Notes: generated by a model from the letters alone, not told the origin. A DNA stretch of 64,000 nt from Pseudomonas fluorescens (GCF_001648775.1 NZ_LVEJ01000018.1:320054-384053); one strand, 5' to 3'; numbered from the stretch's first letter, positions 36,058 to 45,011 are shown. Numbers and translations: made by a program.

Positions 36058-36125
36058 AAGGAGCACGCGCTGGATTGTCTGTAATTCATCGCACTTTATG
36101 TAAACCGCGTTAGATAAAAACAGTT

Positions 36126-36137
36126 AATAACAATAAA
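36126..36137 (+). promoter_or_regulatory. AAnAAnAA (Hfq/Crc-type) motif before oprB
   Basis: AATAACAATAAA lies 15 nt before the oprB start, just ahead of the GAGGA ribosome site. Confidence 0.55.
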
Positions 36138-36152
36138 GACGAGGATGTAGGG

Positions 36153-37502
36153 ATGAAAAAGAAACACGTCAATGCCCGGTTGATCTGCCAAGTGTCAGCT
36201 GCGGCGGCATTGGTGCTGGCCGGTAACGCCATGGCGGCGGATGCCTTCAGCTCCGACTCGAAATGGATGACCGGTGACTGGGGTGGCGAGCGTACCAAGC
36301 TGATCGAGCAGGGTATCGACATCAAGGCCGACTACGTTGGGGAAGTCGGTGGCAACCTGAACGGTGGCTACAACGACGACAAGACCGCGCGTTACGCTGA
36401 TCAGTTCGGTCTGGGCGTGGCACTCGATCTGCAAAAGCTGTGGGGCTGGGATAACACCCAGGCGAAGATCCAGCTGACCAACCGTAACGGCTACAACATC
36501 TCCAACGACCGCGTTGGCGATCCGCGTGCCGGCACCTTGAGTTCTTCGCAAGAAGTTTACGGTCGTGGCCACATGGTGCGTCTGACCCAGTTGTGGATTC
36601 AGCACCAGTTCTTCGACAACAAACTCGACGTCAAGGCCGGTTACTTCGGTGAAGGCGAAGACTTCAACACCTTCCCGTGCGACTTCCAGAACCTGGCGTT
36701 CTGCGGTTCGCAAGTGGGTAACTGGGCAACCAACATCTGGTACAACTGGCCAGTCAGCCAGGCCGCGATCCGCGTCAAGTACAACATCAACGACGAGCTC
36801 TACGCGCAAATCGGTGCGTACAACCAGAACCCGTCGCAGCTGGAACACGGCAACGGCTTCAAACTCAGCGGCAGCGGCACCAAAGGTACTGTGTTGCCGG
36901 TCGAGCTGGTCTGGTCGCCGAAGGTCAACAGTCTGCCGGGCGAATACCGCGTCGGTTACTACAAGAGCACCGCTGATGCCAGCGACGTTCGTGAAGACGT
37001 CAACGGTTTCGACGCTGCAACCACTGGTGATGCCTACAAGACTCACAGCAGCAAACACGGCTACTGGTTTGTCGCGCAACAGCAACTCACCAGCCACAAC
37101 GGTGATGCCTCGCGCGGTCTGAACATCGCCGCCAACGCGACCTTCCACGACAAAGACACCAACTTCATCGACAACTACCAGTCGGTGATGTTTGTCTACA
37201 AAGGCCCGTTCGACGCGCGTCCGAAGGATGACGTTGGTATTGGCGCGGCGCGTATCCACGTCAACGATGACGTGAAGAAAAACGCCGAGCTGCTGAATGC
37301 ATCCAACGGTGTGTCGGACTACGACAATCCAGTGTTCTCGCCGATTCGTGAAACCGAATACAACTACGAGATCAACTACGGCTTCCACGTCACCAACTGG
37401 CTGACCGTACGCCCTAACCTGCAGTACATCACTCACCCGGGTGGTGTGGATGAAGTGGACAACGCATTGGTCGCTGGCCTGAAAATTCAGTCTACGTTCT
37501 AA
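36153..37502 (+). CDS. oprB: Carbohydrate-selective porin OprB
   Basis: The 449-aa outer-membrane porin has a signal peptide of about 28 residues (LVLAGNAMA cleavage region). The OprB start follows (WMTGDWGGERTKLIEQGID), and a beta-rich barrel ends in the aromatic terminal residue (IQSTF). It admits glucose and related sugars to the periplasm for GtsA. It lies 131 bp after gtsD and may be co-transcribed or have its own start; a strong terminator follows. Confidence 0.96.
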   Translation: MKKKHVNARLICQVSAAAALVLAGNAMAADAFSSDSKWMTGDWGGERTKLIEQGIDIKADYVGEVGGNLNGGYNDDKTARYADQFGLGVALDLQKLWGWDNTQAKIQLTNRNGYNISNDRVGDPRAGTLSSSQEVYGRGHMVRLTQLWIQHQFFDNKLDVKAGYFGEGEDFNTFPCDFQNLAFCGSQVGNWATNIWYNWPVSQAAIRVKYNINDELYAQIGAYNQNPSQLEHGNGFKLSGSGTKGTVLPVELVWSPKVNSLPGEYRVGYYKSTADASDVREDVNGFDAATTGDAYKTHSSKHGYWFVAQQQLTSHNGDASRGLNIAANATFHDKDTNFIDNYQSVMFVYKGPFDARPKDDVGIGAARIHVNDDVKKNAELLNASNGVSDYDNPVFSPIRETEYNYEINYGFHVTNWLTVRPNLQYITHPGGVDEVDNALVAGLKIQSTF

Positions 37503-37540
37503 CGCGTCTGCGATAAGCTCCTCTCTATGTGCGCATATTT

Positions 37541-37570
37541 GCGGACAGCCCAGGCTGTCCGCTTTTTTTT
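37541..37570 (+). terminator. Rho-independent terminator after oprB
   Basis: GCGGACAGCC and GGCTGTCCGC form a perfect 10-bp stem closed by a 2-nt gap, so the innermost pairs must open. Eight T follow. It ends the gts-oprB transcript. Confidence 0.93.
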
Positions 37571-37615
37571 GGGGCAAGCGCCGCCCTGTGAAAGTCGAGT
37601 TCAGGACCGTGGCAA

Positions 37616-38470
37616 ATGCATGAGCATCCGCTGCAACGCTTCTTCAAATCCCTGCGTGAACAACCGGTGTTCGCCTGGGAGCGCTATCAGATGCGCGACG
37701 TGTTGGTGATCGATCACCCGCTGTGTCAGGCGGTGTTCAGTCGTCAGGGCGCCCAGTTGCTGCACTTTCAACCGCGCGGGCAAAAGCCGTGGTTGTGGTG
37801 TGCGGCAAAGTGGCCGCATGTCGGTGCGATCCGTGGTGGCGTGCCGGTGTGCTGGCCGTGGTATGGCCGTCATCCGAGCGAAAACGCGTGGCCGTCGCAT
37901 GGCTGGGCGCGACTGCTCGACTGGAAGTTGCTCGACAGCAGCAGCGCCGAAGATGGCGTGCGCCTGCACTGGCAATTGCAACTGTGCGACTGGCAGGTCG
38001 ACCTGCACGCGCATCTGGGCGAACGCATGGAATTACGCCTGAGCACCGAGCATCAGGACGACATGCCGTGCCAGTTGAGCCAGGCTTTGCACGCTTACTG
38101 GCGTATTGGTGATGTTGCCGAGATAGCGCTGTCTGGGCTCGAAGGGGCGCAGGGTTATGACCAGTTGAACCGTCAGGTTTGTCAGCAGGAAGGTGAGTTG
38201 CGGGTTGATGGCGGCTGTCAGCGAGTGTTCCAGCATGACGGTGAATTGCAGCTCAAGGATCACGCCTGGCAGCGCGAGTTGTGCATCGATACCGGTGACA
38301 GTGCCGACACGGTGGTCTGGCATCCTGGGGCGCGGCCGTTGTTGGGTGTGAGCTGGGATGAGGTGTTGGAGTTTGTTTGCGTGGAAGCCGCGGCGGGTGG
38401 GACTGACAGCTTGCACCTGGCACCGGGGGAGAAGGCGCATTTGAGTTTGCAGGCGTGGGCGGCGGCTTAG
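37616..38470 (+). CDS. D-hexose-6-phosphate mutarotase (YeaD-like aldose 1-epimerase)
   Basis: The 284-aa galactose-mutarotase-fold enzyme interconverts the anomers of glucose-6-phosphate, feeding the beta form to Zwf. Family segments include RGGVPVCWPWYG, PSHGWARLLDW, LHAYWRIGD and VVWHPGARPLLGVSWDE. It begins 45 bp after the oprB terminator and lies between the uptake and zwf blocks, which fits a role in glucose-6-phosphate flux. An unusually high tryptophan content is typical of the family. Confidence 0.9.
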   Translation: MHEHPLQRFFKSLREQPVFAWERYQMRDVLVIDHPLCQAVFSRQGAQLLHFQPRGQKPWLWCAAKWPHVGAIRGGVPVCWPWYGRHPSENAWPSHGWARLLDWKLLDSSSAEDGVRLHWQLQLCDWQVDLHAHLGERMELRLSTEHQDDMPCQLSQALHAYWRIGDVAEIALSGLEGAQGYDQLNRQVCQQEGELRVDGGCQRVFQHDGELQLKDHAWQRELCIDTGDSADTVVWHPGARPLLGVSWDEVLEFVCVEAAAGGTDSLHLAPGEKAHLSLQAWAAA

Positions 38471-38489
38471 TGTGTCAAGTACACCGCTA

Positions 38490-38680
38490 CCCTCACCCTA
38501 GCCCTCTCCCAGAGGGAGAGGGGACCGAATGAGGGGTGTTGAAGAATTACGCCGACGTGAAAGTGCAGTGCTGAATCCATAATCGACTCTATTTTTCAGG
38601 TCGGTGTATAGCGCAAGACACCTCGGTCGGCTCCCTCTCCCTCCGGGAGAGGGCTGGGCGGGCGGCGTTCCGATGAGGGT
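38490..38680. repeat. CCCTCACCC-type intergenic repeat, copy 4
   Basis: The left end is intact. The inner module is inverted relative to copies 1 and 3 (CTGAATCCATAATCGACTC). The right end is interrupted (GGGCTGGGCGGGCGGCGTTC before GATGAGGGT). It lies between the convergent mutarotase and hexR genes. Confidence 0.8.
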
Positions 38681-38702
38681 TGGCTTTTAAGCTATCAATG
38701 AC

Positions 38703-39572
38703 TCAGTTGAACTCGTCACCCACCGGATACCGGCTGGCATTCAGGCTCTCTTTGATCTTGCGCAGATGCGGCTGGAAATCCACCCCGCGACGCAAGGTCA
38801 TCCCGGTCGCCAGCACATCCAGTACGGTCAACTGAATGATCCGCGAAGTCATCGGCATATAAATGTCGGTGTCTTCCGGCAGCGGAATGTTCAGGCTCAA
38901 GGTACTCGCCTTGGCCAACGGCGAATTCTCCGCCGTCAGGCCCAGCACCGAAGCGCCATTCTCGCGAGCAATGCGTGCCACTTCCACCAGCTCACGGGTG
39001 CGGCCGGTGTAGGAAATGATCACGAACAGCTCACCGGTGTGTGCCACCGACGCAATCATCCGCTGCATCAACACATCGGCATGCGCGGTCACCGCGAGGT
39101 TGAAGCGGAAGAACTTGTGCTGTGCATCCAAAGCCACTGGCGCTGAAGCACCGAGGCCGAAGAAGTGGATCTGCCGCGCCTGAATCAACAGGTCGACAGC
39201 ACGGCTGATCAGGTTCGGATCGAGCGCCTGGCAAGCACTGTCCAGCGAGGCAATGGCGCTGCCGAAAATCTTCTGCGTGTACGCCTCGGGATTGTCGTCG
39301 GCCTCGACCGCGCGGCTGACATACGCCGCGCCGCTGGCCAGGCTCTGCGCCAGTTGCAGCTTGAGTTCGGGGTAGCCGCTGACGCCGAACGAACGGCAGA
39401 AACGGTTGACCGTCGGTTCGCTCACCTTTGCTGCCTGGGCGAGGGCAGCGATGCTGAAGCGGGTGGCCTGCTGCGGGTTGAGCAGGATCACCTCGGCGAC
39501 TTTGCGTTCGGCCTTGTTCAGGTCTTCAAGGCGACTCTGGATCTGTTCCAGTAAATTTCGCACGCGGTCCAT
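38703..39572 (-). CDS. hexR: HexR, RpiR-family repressor of glucose catabolism
   Basis: The 289-aa regulator has an N-terminal RpiR helix-turn-helix (about 1-77, FSIAALAQAAKVSEPTVNRFCRSFG). A C-terminal SIS sugar-phosphate domain follows (about 120-260, FFGLGASAPVALDAQHKF; ISYTGRTRELVEVARIA). KDPG binding releases it from DNA in P. putida. It is divergent from zwf, as in other pseudomonads, and should repress zwf-pgl-eda, gap and edd-glk. Confidence 0.96.
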   Translation of the reverse strand: MDRVRNLLEQIQSRLEDLNKAERKVAEVILLNPQQATRFSIAALAQAAKVSEPTVNRFCRSFGVSGYPELKLQLAQSLASGAAYVSRAVEADDNPEAYTQKIFGSAIASLDSACQALDPNLISRAVDLLIQARQIHFFGLGASAPVALDAQHKFFRFNLAVTAHADVLMQRMIASVAHTGELFVIISYTGRTRELVEVARIARENGASVLGLTAENSPLAKASTLSLNIPLPEDTDIYMPMTSRIIQLTVLDVLATGMTLRRGVDFQPHLRKIKESLNASRYPVGDEFN

Positions 39573-39707
39573 ATGGAATTCCTAATTCACCTGCGCAAAG
39601 GTGCGCCGGGCTATGCAAATTGGGCCTTTGATATGGCCCGTCACGGTGGCCTATCCTACTGATGCGTCCGAGCGACCACCACTCGGAATCTGTATTTTGC
39701 GAAAATG

Positions 39708-39724
39708 TTGTGGTTATTACTACA
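39708..39724. promoter_or_regulatory. HexR-like operator between hexR and zwf
   Basis: TTGTGGTTATTACTACA contains the dyad TGTGGT-TATT-ACTACA. It has the TTGT half but an imperfect ACAA half, so it is a weaker match than the gap-edd boxes. It lies 65 bp before zwf. Confidence 0.5.
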
Positions 39725-39776
39725 TTTTCCCTTGAGTGATGCCTTGAAAAAAGGTATTTGTAGCTTAACTTGATAA

Positions 39777-39784
39777 AAGAACAA
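39777..39784 (+). promoter_or_regulatory. AAnAAnAA (Hfq/Crc-type) motif before zwf
   Basis: AAGAACAA lies 5 nt before the zwf ATG, in place of an obvious Shine-Dalgarno sequence. Confidence 0.45.
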
Positions 39785-39789
39785 ACATC

Positions 39790-41256
39790 ATGCCTTCGAT
39801 TACGGTTGAACCGTGCACCTTTGCCTTGTTCGGCGCGCTTGGCGATCTGGCCCTGCGCAAGCTGTTTCCTGCCCTTTATCACCTCGATGGCGCCGACCTG
39901 CTGCACGAGGACACGCGCATCATCGCGCTGGCCCGTGAAGAAGGTTCCGAGCAGCAGCACATGGCGTTTATCGCCGCCGAACTGCGTCGCTACGTGGGCA
40001 AAGAACTGGACGAGGCCGTCGCCGAGCGTTTTCTCGCACGCCTGACCTATCTGCACGTCGATTTCCTCAAATCCGAAGATTATGTGGCGCTGGCCGAACT
40101 GGCCGGCAGCACGCAACGCATGATTGCCTATTTCGCCACACCGGCCGCGGTGTACGGCGCGATTTGCGAGAACCTGGCGAAAGTCGGTCTGGCAGAAAAC
40201 ACTCGTGTAGTGCTGGAAAAACCGATCGGCTCCGACCTCGAATCGTCGCGCAAAGTGAACGACGCCGTGGCGCAGTTCTTCCCGGAGAACCGCACCTACC
40301 GCATCGACCACTACCTGGGCAAAGAAACCGTTCAGAACCTGATCGCCCTGCGTTTCGCCAACAGCCTGTTCGAAACCCAGTGGAACCAGAATTACATCTC
40401 CCACGTGGAAATCACCGTGGCCGAGAAGGTCGGTATCGAAGGCCGTTGGGGCTACTTCGACAAGGCCGGCCAGCTGCGCGACATGATCCAGAATCACCTG
40501 TTGCAGTTGCTCTGCCTGATCGCCATGGACCCACCGGCCGACTTGTCCGCCGATAGCATCCGTGACGAAAAGGTAAAAGTGCTCAAGGCGCTGGCGCCGA
40601 TCAGTCCGGAAGGCCTGACCACCCAAGTGGTGCGCGGCCAGTACATCGCCGGCCACAGCGAAGGCAAGTCCGTACCGGGCTACCTCGAAGAACCGAATTC
40701 CAACACCCAGAGCGACACCGAAACCTTCGTCGCTTTGCGTGCCGACATCCGCAACTGGCGCTGGGCCGGCGTGCCGTTCTACCTGCGTACCGGCAAGCGT
40801 ATGCCGCAAAAGTTGTCGCAGATCGTTATCCACTTCAAGGAACCGTCGCACTACATCTTCGCCCCTGAGCAGCGCTTGCAGATCAGCAACAAACTGATCA
40901 TTCGCCTGCAGCCGGACGAAGGCATTTCCTTGCGTGTGATGACCAAAGAGCAGGGCCTGGACAAAGGCATGCAACTGCGCAGCGGCCCGCTGCAACTGAA
41001 TTTCTCCGACACCTGGCGTAGCGCGCGGATCCCCGATGCCTACGAGCGGTTGTTGCTGGAAGTGATGAACGGCAATCAGAACCTGTTTGTCCGTAAAGAT
41101 GAAATCGAAGCCGCGTGGAAATGGTGTGACCAACTGATCGCCGGATGGAAAAAATCCGGTGACGCGCCCAAGCCGTATGCGGCCGGGTCGTGGGGGCCGA
41201 TGAGCTCCATTGCATTGATCACGCGGGACGGGAGGTCGTGGTATGGCGATATCTAA
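39790..41256 (+). CDS. zwf: Glucose-6-phosphate 1-dehydrogenase
   Basis: The 488-aa enzyme oxidises glucose-6-phosphate to 6-phosphogluconolactone. The substrate-binding signature RIDHYLGKETVQN is present, as is the N-terminal nucleotide fold (FALFGALGDLALRKLFP). It is the first gene of zwf-pgl-eda and overlaps pgl by 14 bp. It is divergent from hexR over a 217-bp region with a HexR-like dyad. Confidence 0.98.
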   Translation: MPSITVEPCTFALFGALGDLALRKLFPALYHLDGADLLHEDTRIIALAREEGSEQQHMAFIAAELRRYVGKELDEAVAERFLARLTYLHVDFLKSEDYVALAELAGSTQRMIAYFATPAAVYGAICENLAKVGLAENTRVVLEKPIGSDLESSRKVNDAVAQFFPENRTYRIDHYLGKETVQNLIALRFANSLFETQWNQNYISHVEITVAEKVGIEGRWGYFDKAGQLRDMIQNHLLQLLCLIAMDPPADLSADSIRDEKVKVLKALAPISPEGLTTQVVRGQYIAGHSEGKSVPGYLEEPNSNTQSDTETFVALRADIRNWRWAGVPFYLRTGKRMPQKLSQIVIHFKEPSHYIFAPEQRLQISNKLIIRLQPDEGISLRVMTKEQGLDKGMQLRSGPLQLNFSDTWRSARIPDAYERLLLEVMNGNQNLFVRKDEIEAAWKWCDQLIAGWKKSGDAPKPYAAGSWGPMSSIALITRDGRSWYGDI

Positions 41257-41956
41257 TGTGCAACTGCCGGCGGGCGTAGATGCCCACGAATTCAACAGCC
41301 CGGTGTTGTTGGCCGAAGGTCTGGCGCTGAACGTTGCCAAGCAACTGAGCGAAGCCATTACGGCACGCGGCAACGCGGTGCTGGTGGTGTCGGGCGGTCG
41401 TAGCCCGGTGGCGTTTTTCCAGCACTTGGCCAAGCAAGATCTGGACTGGTCGAAGGTCGTCGTGACCCTCGCCGACGAGCGTTGGGTACCGGTTGAACAC
41501 GCTGACAGCAATGCCGGCCTGCTCAAGCAATACCTGCTCAAAGGCCCAGCGGCCAAGGCGCAGTTCCTCAGCCTTTATAGCGCGGCGGCCAACGTCGAGC
41601 AGGCGGCCGAACAGGCTGATCGCTTGCTCGCTGAGCTGCCGCCAATTGACGTGCTGGTGCTGGGCATGGGCGATGACGGTCACACCGCGTCGCTGTTCCC
41701 CGACAGCCCGAATCTCACCGAAGCGCTGCAAGCCGATGGCACTCGCCGTTGCTGGCCGATGCTGGCGCCGAGCGTGCCGCGTCAGCGCCTGACCATGAGC
41801 CGTGCGCTGCTCGCGTCGGCCAAGCACAAGATTCTGTCGATTTCCGGTCAGTCGAAACTGACCACCCTGAATGCCGCGCTGGCATCCGATGACGTCGCCG
41901 CCATGCCGGTGCGCGCGTTTCTGCAACCTACGTTAGAGATTTACTGGTGCCCATGA
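41243..41956 (+). CDS. pgl: 6-Phosphogluconolactonase
   Basis: The 237-aa enzyme hydrolyses 6-phosphogluconolactone. It has the DevB/SOL-type segments VVSGGRSPVAFF, LADERWVP and LGMGDDGHTASLFP. It overlaps the 3' end of zwf by 14 bp and ends just before eda, so the three genes form one translationally linked operon. Confidence 0.97.
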   Translation: MAISNVQLPAGVDAHEFNSPVLLAEGLALNVAKQLSEAITARGNAVLVVSGGRSPVAFFQHLAKQDLDWSKVVVTLADERWVPVEHADSNAGLLKQYLLKGPAAKAQFLSLYSAAANVEQAAEQADRLLAELPPIDVLVLGMGDDGHTASLFPDSPNLTEALQADGTRRCWPMLAPSVPRQRLTMSRALLASAKHKILSISGQSKLTTLNAALASDDVAAMPVRAFLQPTLEIYWCP

Positions 41957-41973
41957 GCCAAGGAACAGCCGCT

Positions 41974-42639
41974 ATGACAACCCCATCCCCGACCGTTTCC
42001 ATGGCGGACAAAGTTGCCCTGATCGACAGCCTCTGCGCCAAGGCGCGGATCCTGCCGGTGATCACCATCGCCCGCGAACAGGACGTGCTGCCATTGGCCG
42101 ACGCCCTGGCCGCCGGTGGTCTGACCGCGCTGGAAGTGACCCTGCGTTCGCAGTTCGGCCTCAAGGCCATCCAGATCCTGCGCGAGCAGCGTCCGGAACT
42201 GATGACCGGTGCCGGCACCGTGCTCGATCGCAACATGCTCGCGGCGGCAGAAGCGGCTGGTTCGCAATTCATCGTCACCCCGGGCATCACCCGTGATTTG
42301 CTGGAAGCCAGCGTCGACAGCCCGATTCCGCTGTTGCCGGGCATCAGCAACGCCTCCGGCATCATGGAAGGCTACGGTCTGGGTTATCGCCGCTTCAAGC
42401 TGTTCCCGGCCGAAGTCAGCGGTGGCGTTGCGGCCATCAAAGCCCTGGGCGGTCCGTTCGGTGAAGTGAAATTCTGCCCGACTGGCGGCGTCGGCCCGGC
42501 CAACATCAAGAGCTACATGGCGCTGAAAAACGTCATGTGCGTGGGCGGTAGCTGGATGCTCGATCCTGAGTGGATCAAGAACGGCGACTGGGCGCGCATT
42601 CAGGAATGCACCGCCGAGGCGTTGGCGCTGCTCGACTGA
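41974..42639 (+). CDS. eda: KDPG aldolase
   Basis: The 221-aa class I aldolase cleaves KDPG to pyruvate and glyceraldehyde-3-phosphate. The Schiff-base lysine is K142 in FKLFPAEVSGG, with ALEVTLRS near the N-terminus and PTGGVGP near the phosphate site. I chose the ATG at 41974 (MTTPSPTVSM) because AAGGA lies 9 nt upstream. An earlier ATG (41953) and GTG (41947) overlap the pgl stop and are possible. A terminator follows 50 bp downstream. Confidence 0.95.
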   Translation: MTTPSPTVSMADKVALIDSLCAKARILPVITIAREQDVLPLADALAAGGLTALEVTLRSQFGLKAIQILREQRPELMTGAGTVLDRNMLAAAEAAGSQFIVTPGITRDLLEASVDSPIPLLPGISNASGIMEGYGLGYRRFKLFPAEVSGGVAAIKALGGPFGEVKFCPTGGVGPANIKSYMALKNVMCVGGSWMLDPEWIKNGDWARIQECTAEALALLD

Positions 42640-42691
42640 TGCCGCCGGATTCAATTGTTACCTGACACTTCGTTGTGTGTTCTACGGCTTT

Positions 42692-42724
42692 ACGGTGCGC
42701 TTGGTCGGTGCACCGTTTTTTTTT
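42692..42724 (+). terminator. Rho-independent terminator of zwf-pgl-eda
   Basis: ACGGTGC and GCACCGT form a 7-bp stem with an 11-nt loop followed by about nine T. Confidence 0.88.
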
Positions 42725-42826
42725 GCCTTGAAGAAAGTGCCAGGACATCACGCGATACATAGTTACCGCACAGGCGGATTTGTGTGGCGCTAATCTGCGT
42801 TCATCTTACGGAAGAGAGAACGCCTC

Positions 42827-43402
42827 ATGGACGACCATCAATCTGTCGCTTTATCAATCAACGCTCTGTGCTCGCGGCAGTTGCCCGTGGTTGGCAGTTT
42901 CGATTGGCACAACAGCAAGGGCAAGGTGCGCAACATCAGTGCGGGCATCGAAGGTTTGCCTCTTGTATTACGGCTGGCCTTGGTCGATGCCATGACCGGC
43001 GAGCCGGTCAGCGGCGCCGTGGTCCGCATCGAGCAGCACATTGGCATCGACACACTGTGCGGCAGTCAGTCGACCGACACTAAAGGCATCGTTCGTTTCA
43101 CCAGTCTTTACCCTGATCGGCAAACTGCCTTTTCGTGCATCGCTCTGAGCGTCGCCATCGCCAATGACGATCAACAGCCGCAGCTGTACCAGGAGGCCTG
43201 GGCAGGACGCCTGCATTTGCCTTGTGTCTGCAATTGCACAGCCGTTGATAACGATGCCGTTCGGCTGGTGTTGCGCCCGATCACGGAGGATGGCCCGGAG
43301 GACGGCTACTTCGGCAATCTGACGATCGGCGTCGACACCTTTGCACTGTCATCGCAGATCGGCGTGGCTGGCTACGACAAACATCTGATTACGGTGTTTT
43401 AA
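42827..43402 (+). CDS. Degenerate intradiol-dioxygenase-like protein lacking the iron ligands
   Basis: The 191-aa protein shows the intradiol dioxygenase beta-sandwich pattern. RNISAGIEGLPLVLRLALVD, the TGEPVSGAVVRIE strand, SQSTDTKGIVRFTSLYP and QLYQEAWAGRL each align with conserved segments of protocatechuate/catechol dioxygenases. However the Tyr after YPGW and the R-x-x-H-I-H motif, which supply iron ligands, are replaced (SLYPDRQTAFSCIALSV). The first Tyr ligand region is also shortened. It is therefore probably not an active dioxygenase. Three cysteines cluster near the C-terminal third (CVCNC). There is no signal peptide. Its stop overlaps the convergent aminotransferase stop by 4 bp. 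Its function is unknown. Confidence 0.7.
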   Translation: MDDHQSVALSINALCSRQLPVVGSFDWHNSKGKVRNISAGIEGLPLVLRLALVDAMTGEPVSGAVVRIEQHIGIDTLCGSQSTDTKGIVRFTSLYPDRQTAFSCIALSVAIANDDQQPQLYQEAWAGRLHLPCVCNCTAVDNDAVRLVLRPITEDGPEDGYFGNLTIGVDTFALSSQIGVAGYDKHLITVF

Positions 43403-44580
43403 CGCAGCTCGTTCAGTGCGCGAACCAGCAACTGCATCTCGGCAGCGGTAGTGGTCAGCCCCGGAGTGATGCGAATGCTCGGTCCGCTGGCTGCACCGTT
43501 GCGCACCACGGTAAACAGGTTGTAATCGTTGAGCAGACGCTCGGCCATCGCCACTTGATCGTCGTGCCGGGTAAAGCGCAGGGAGGTGATGCCGCAATAC
43601 AGCCGCGGATCGTCCGGCGTCATCACCTCGATACCCGGCAACAGGCGCACCGCGCTGACCCACAGATTGCGCAGATAATTCAGGCGAGCACCTTTGGCCG
43701 GCGCGCCACCGAGTGAGCGGTGCTCTTCGAACACCAGCGGCAAGGTCATCAGCGCTGGAATGTTGGGTGTGCTGTACGAGGTGCGTGCCCGGATGTCATT
43801 GGCCGGGTAATGCATTTCATCCATGTCCGGATCGATGTCGGCCAAGCGTTGCGGCGCGATATAGAGGAAGCCGAGGGTGAGCGGTGCGCCGATCCATTTG
43901 TGCAGGTTGTAACCGGCGAAGGCGATACCCAACGCTTCAAGATCGAACTCGATCTGGCCAAGCGCATGGGCGCCATCAAGGATGACATCGACGCCATGTT
44001 CCTTGGCGAGTGCGGCGATGGCTTGCACCGGCATGACCAGACCGGTGCGGTGAGTGACGTGAGTCAGGGCCATCAGCTTGAGTTTCGGGTGACCTTTGAA
44101 CGCCTCGCGATAAGTCTCCAGCAGGCTGTCGAAACTCGCCGGGTGCGCGTGGGCAATTTCGATCACCTCGGCGCCACGGTGCCTGGCCAGCCAACGCATC
44201 GCACCTTTGACCGTGTCGTATTCCAGATCACTGATCAGCACCTGATCGCCCGGTTGCAAGCGGTTGTAGTTGCGGATCAGCGATTGCAGGCCTTCAGTGG
44301 CGTTGCGGGTGAAGGCGACGCTCTGCGCGCGCACGCCGATCAACTCGGCCAGTTGTGCGCGGATGTCGAGGTTGTCGTGCTGTTCGAAACGCTGGCGTAC
44401 ATACACCGAATTACTGGTGTTGATCAGCTCGATATTGCGCTGGTATTCCTCGATCACCGTGCGCGACATGCGCCCGAAGTAACCGTTTTCCAGGTTCACG
44501 GGGCCGGGTTGAACGTCGTAACGATCAGCGAACGTTTGCCAGAAGGCTTCGTCACGGGCGCGGCGGGTGTTATCGGGCAT
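43399..44580 (-). CDS. Class-V aminotransferase-fold PLP enzyme (isopenicillin-N-epimerase-like)
   Basis: The 393-aa fold-type I PLP enzyme has FTRNATEGLQSLI (phosphate/ring contacts), ILDGAHALGQIEFD (PLP aspartate and histidine) and the Schiff-base lysine near 228 in YNLHKWIGAPL. It is closest in pattern to CefD-like epimerases and cysteine-desulfurase relatives, but there is no desulfurase cysteine loop that I can identify. The reaction cannot be assigned. A DUF3820 gene lies 29 bp upstream on the same strand, so the two are probably co-transcribed. Confidence 0.85.
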   Translation of the reverse strand: MPDNTRRARDEAFWQTFADRYDVQPGPVNLENGYFGRMSRTVIEEYQRNIELINTSNSVYVRQRFEQHDNLDIRAQLAELIGVRAQSVAFTRNATEGLQSLIRNYNRLQPGDQVLISDLEYDTVKGAMRWLARHRGAEVIEIAHAHPASFDSLLETYREAFKGHPKLKLMALTHVTHRTGLVMPVQAIAALAKEHGVDVILDGAHALGQIEFDLEALGIAFAGYNLHKWIGAPLTLGFLYIAPQRLADIDPDMDEMHYPANDIRARTSYSTPNIPALMTLPLVFEEHRSLGGAPAKGARLNYLRNLWVSAVRLLPGIEVMTPDDPRLYCGITSLRFTRHDDQVAMAERLLNDYNLFTVVRNGAASGPSIRITPGLTTTAAEMQLLVRALNELR

Positions 44581-44609
44581 GGTCGGCTGACTCTAAAGAG
44601 GAGGGCGCT

Positions 44610-44846
44610 TCAATGGCGCGGGGCAGGTTTGCCGTGTTTGGCGCGCAGCGGTTCGAGCAAGTCCGAGAGGCCGTTATGGTCGATCTCCTGCATCAGCGCG
44701 AGCAAGCCACCGAGTTCGCCGTGCGGGAAACCTTCACGGGCGAACCAGTTCAGGTAGGGGCCCGGCAGGTCGGCAATGATCCGGCCCTTGTACTTGCCGA
44801 AGGGCATTTCGCGGGTGATCAGCAGTTCGAGTTTTTCGGGATTCAT
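44610..44846 (-). CDS. DUF3820 family small protein
   Basis: The 78-aa protein has the family core MPFGKYKGRIIADLPGPYLNWFAREGFPHGELG, a short fold also seen linked to exonuclease-like proteins. Pfam labels this family a putative quorum-sensing-regulated factor, which is not direct evidence of function here. It starts with ATG at 44846 and precedes the PLP enzyme gene by 29 bp. Confidence 0.85.
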   Translation of the reverse strand: MNPEKLELLITREMPFGKYKGRIIADLPGPYLNWFAREGFPHGELGGLLALMQEIDHNGLSDLLEPLRAKHGKPAPRH

Positions 44847-44995
44847 CAGTGAGATCGTCTGGCTTCAAATCAGATTGGAAAATACAGGCATTCTGCATGC
44901 AGGCCAAATGACAGATCATGCAAATAACCGTGATACAGATAGTTCATTTATCTTTAACTTGTTGATATTTAACGATTTTATGTAAATAAAAAAGC

Positions 44996-45011
44996 TGGCA
45001 CGCACACTGCA
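44996..45011 (+). promoter_or_regulatory. Sigma-54 promoter of the DUF2383 gene
   Basis: TGGCACG-CACA-CTGCA differs from TGGCACG-N4-TTGCA at one base and keeps the GG-N10-GC spacing. It lies 40 bp before the ATG, giving a leader of about 30 nt. The A/T-rich stretch just upstream (44940-44990) could hold an activator or IHF site. Confidence 0.82.
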
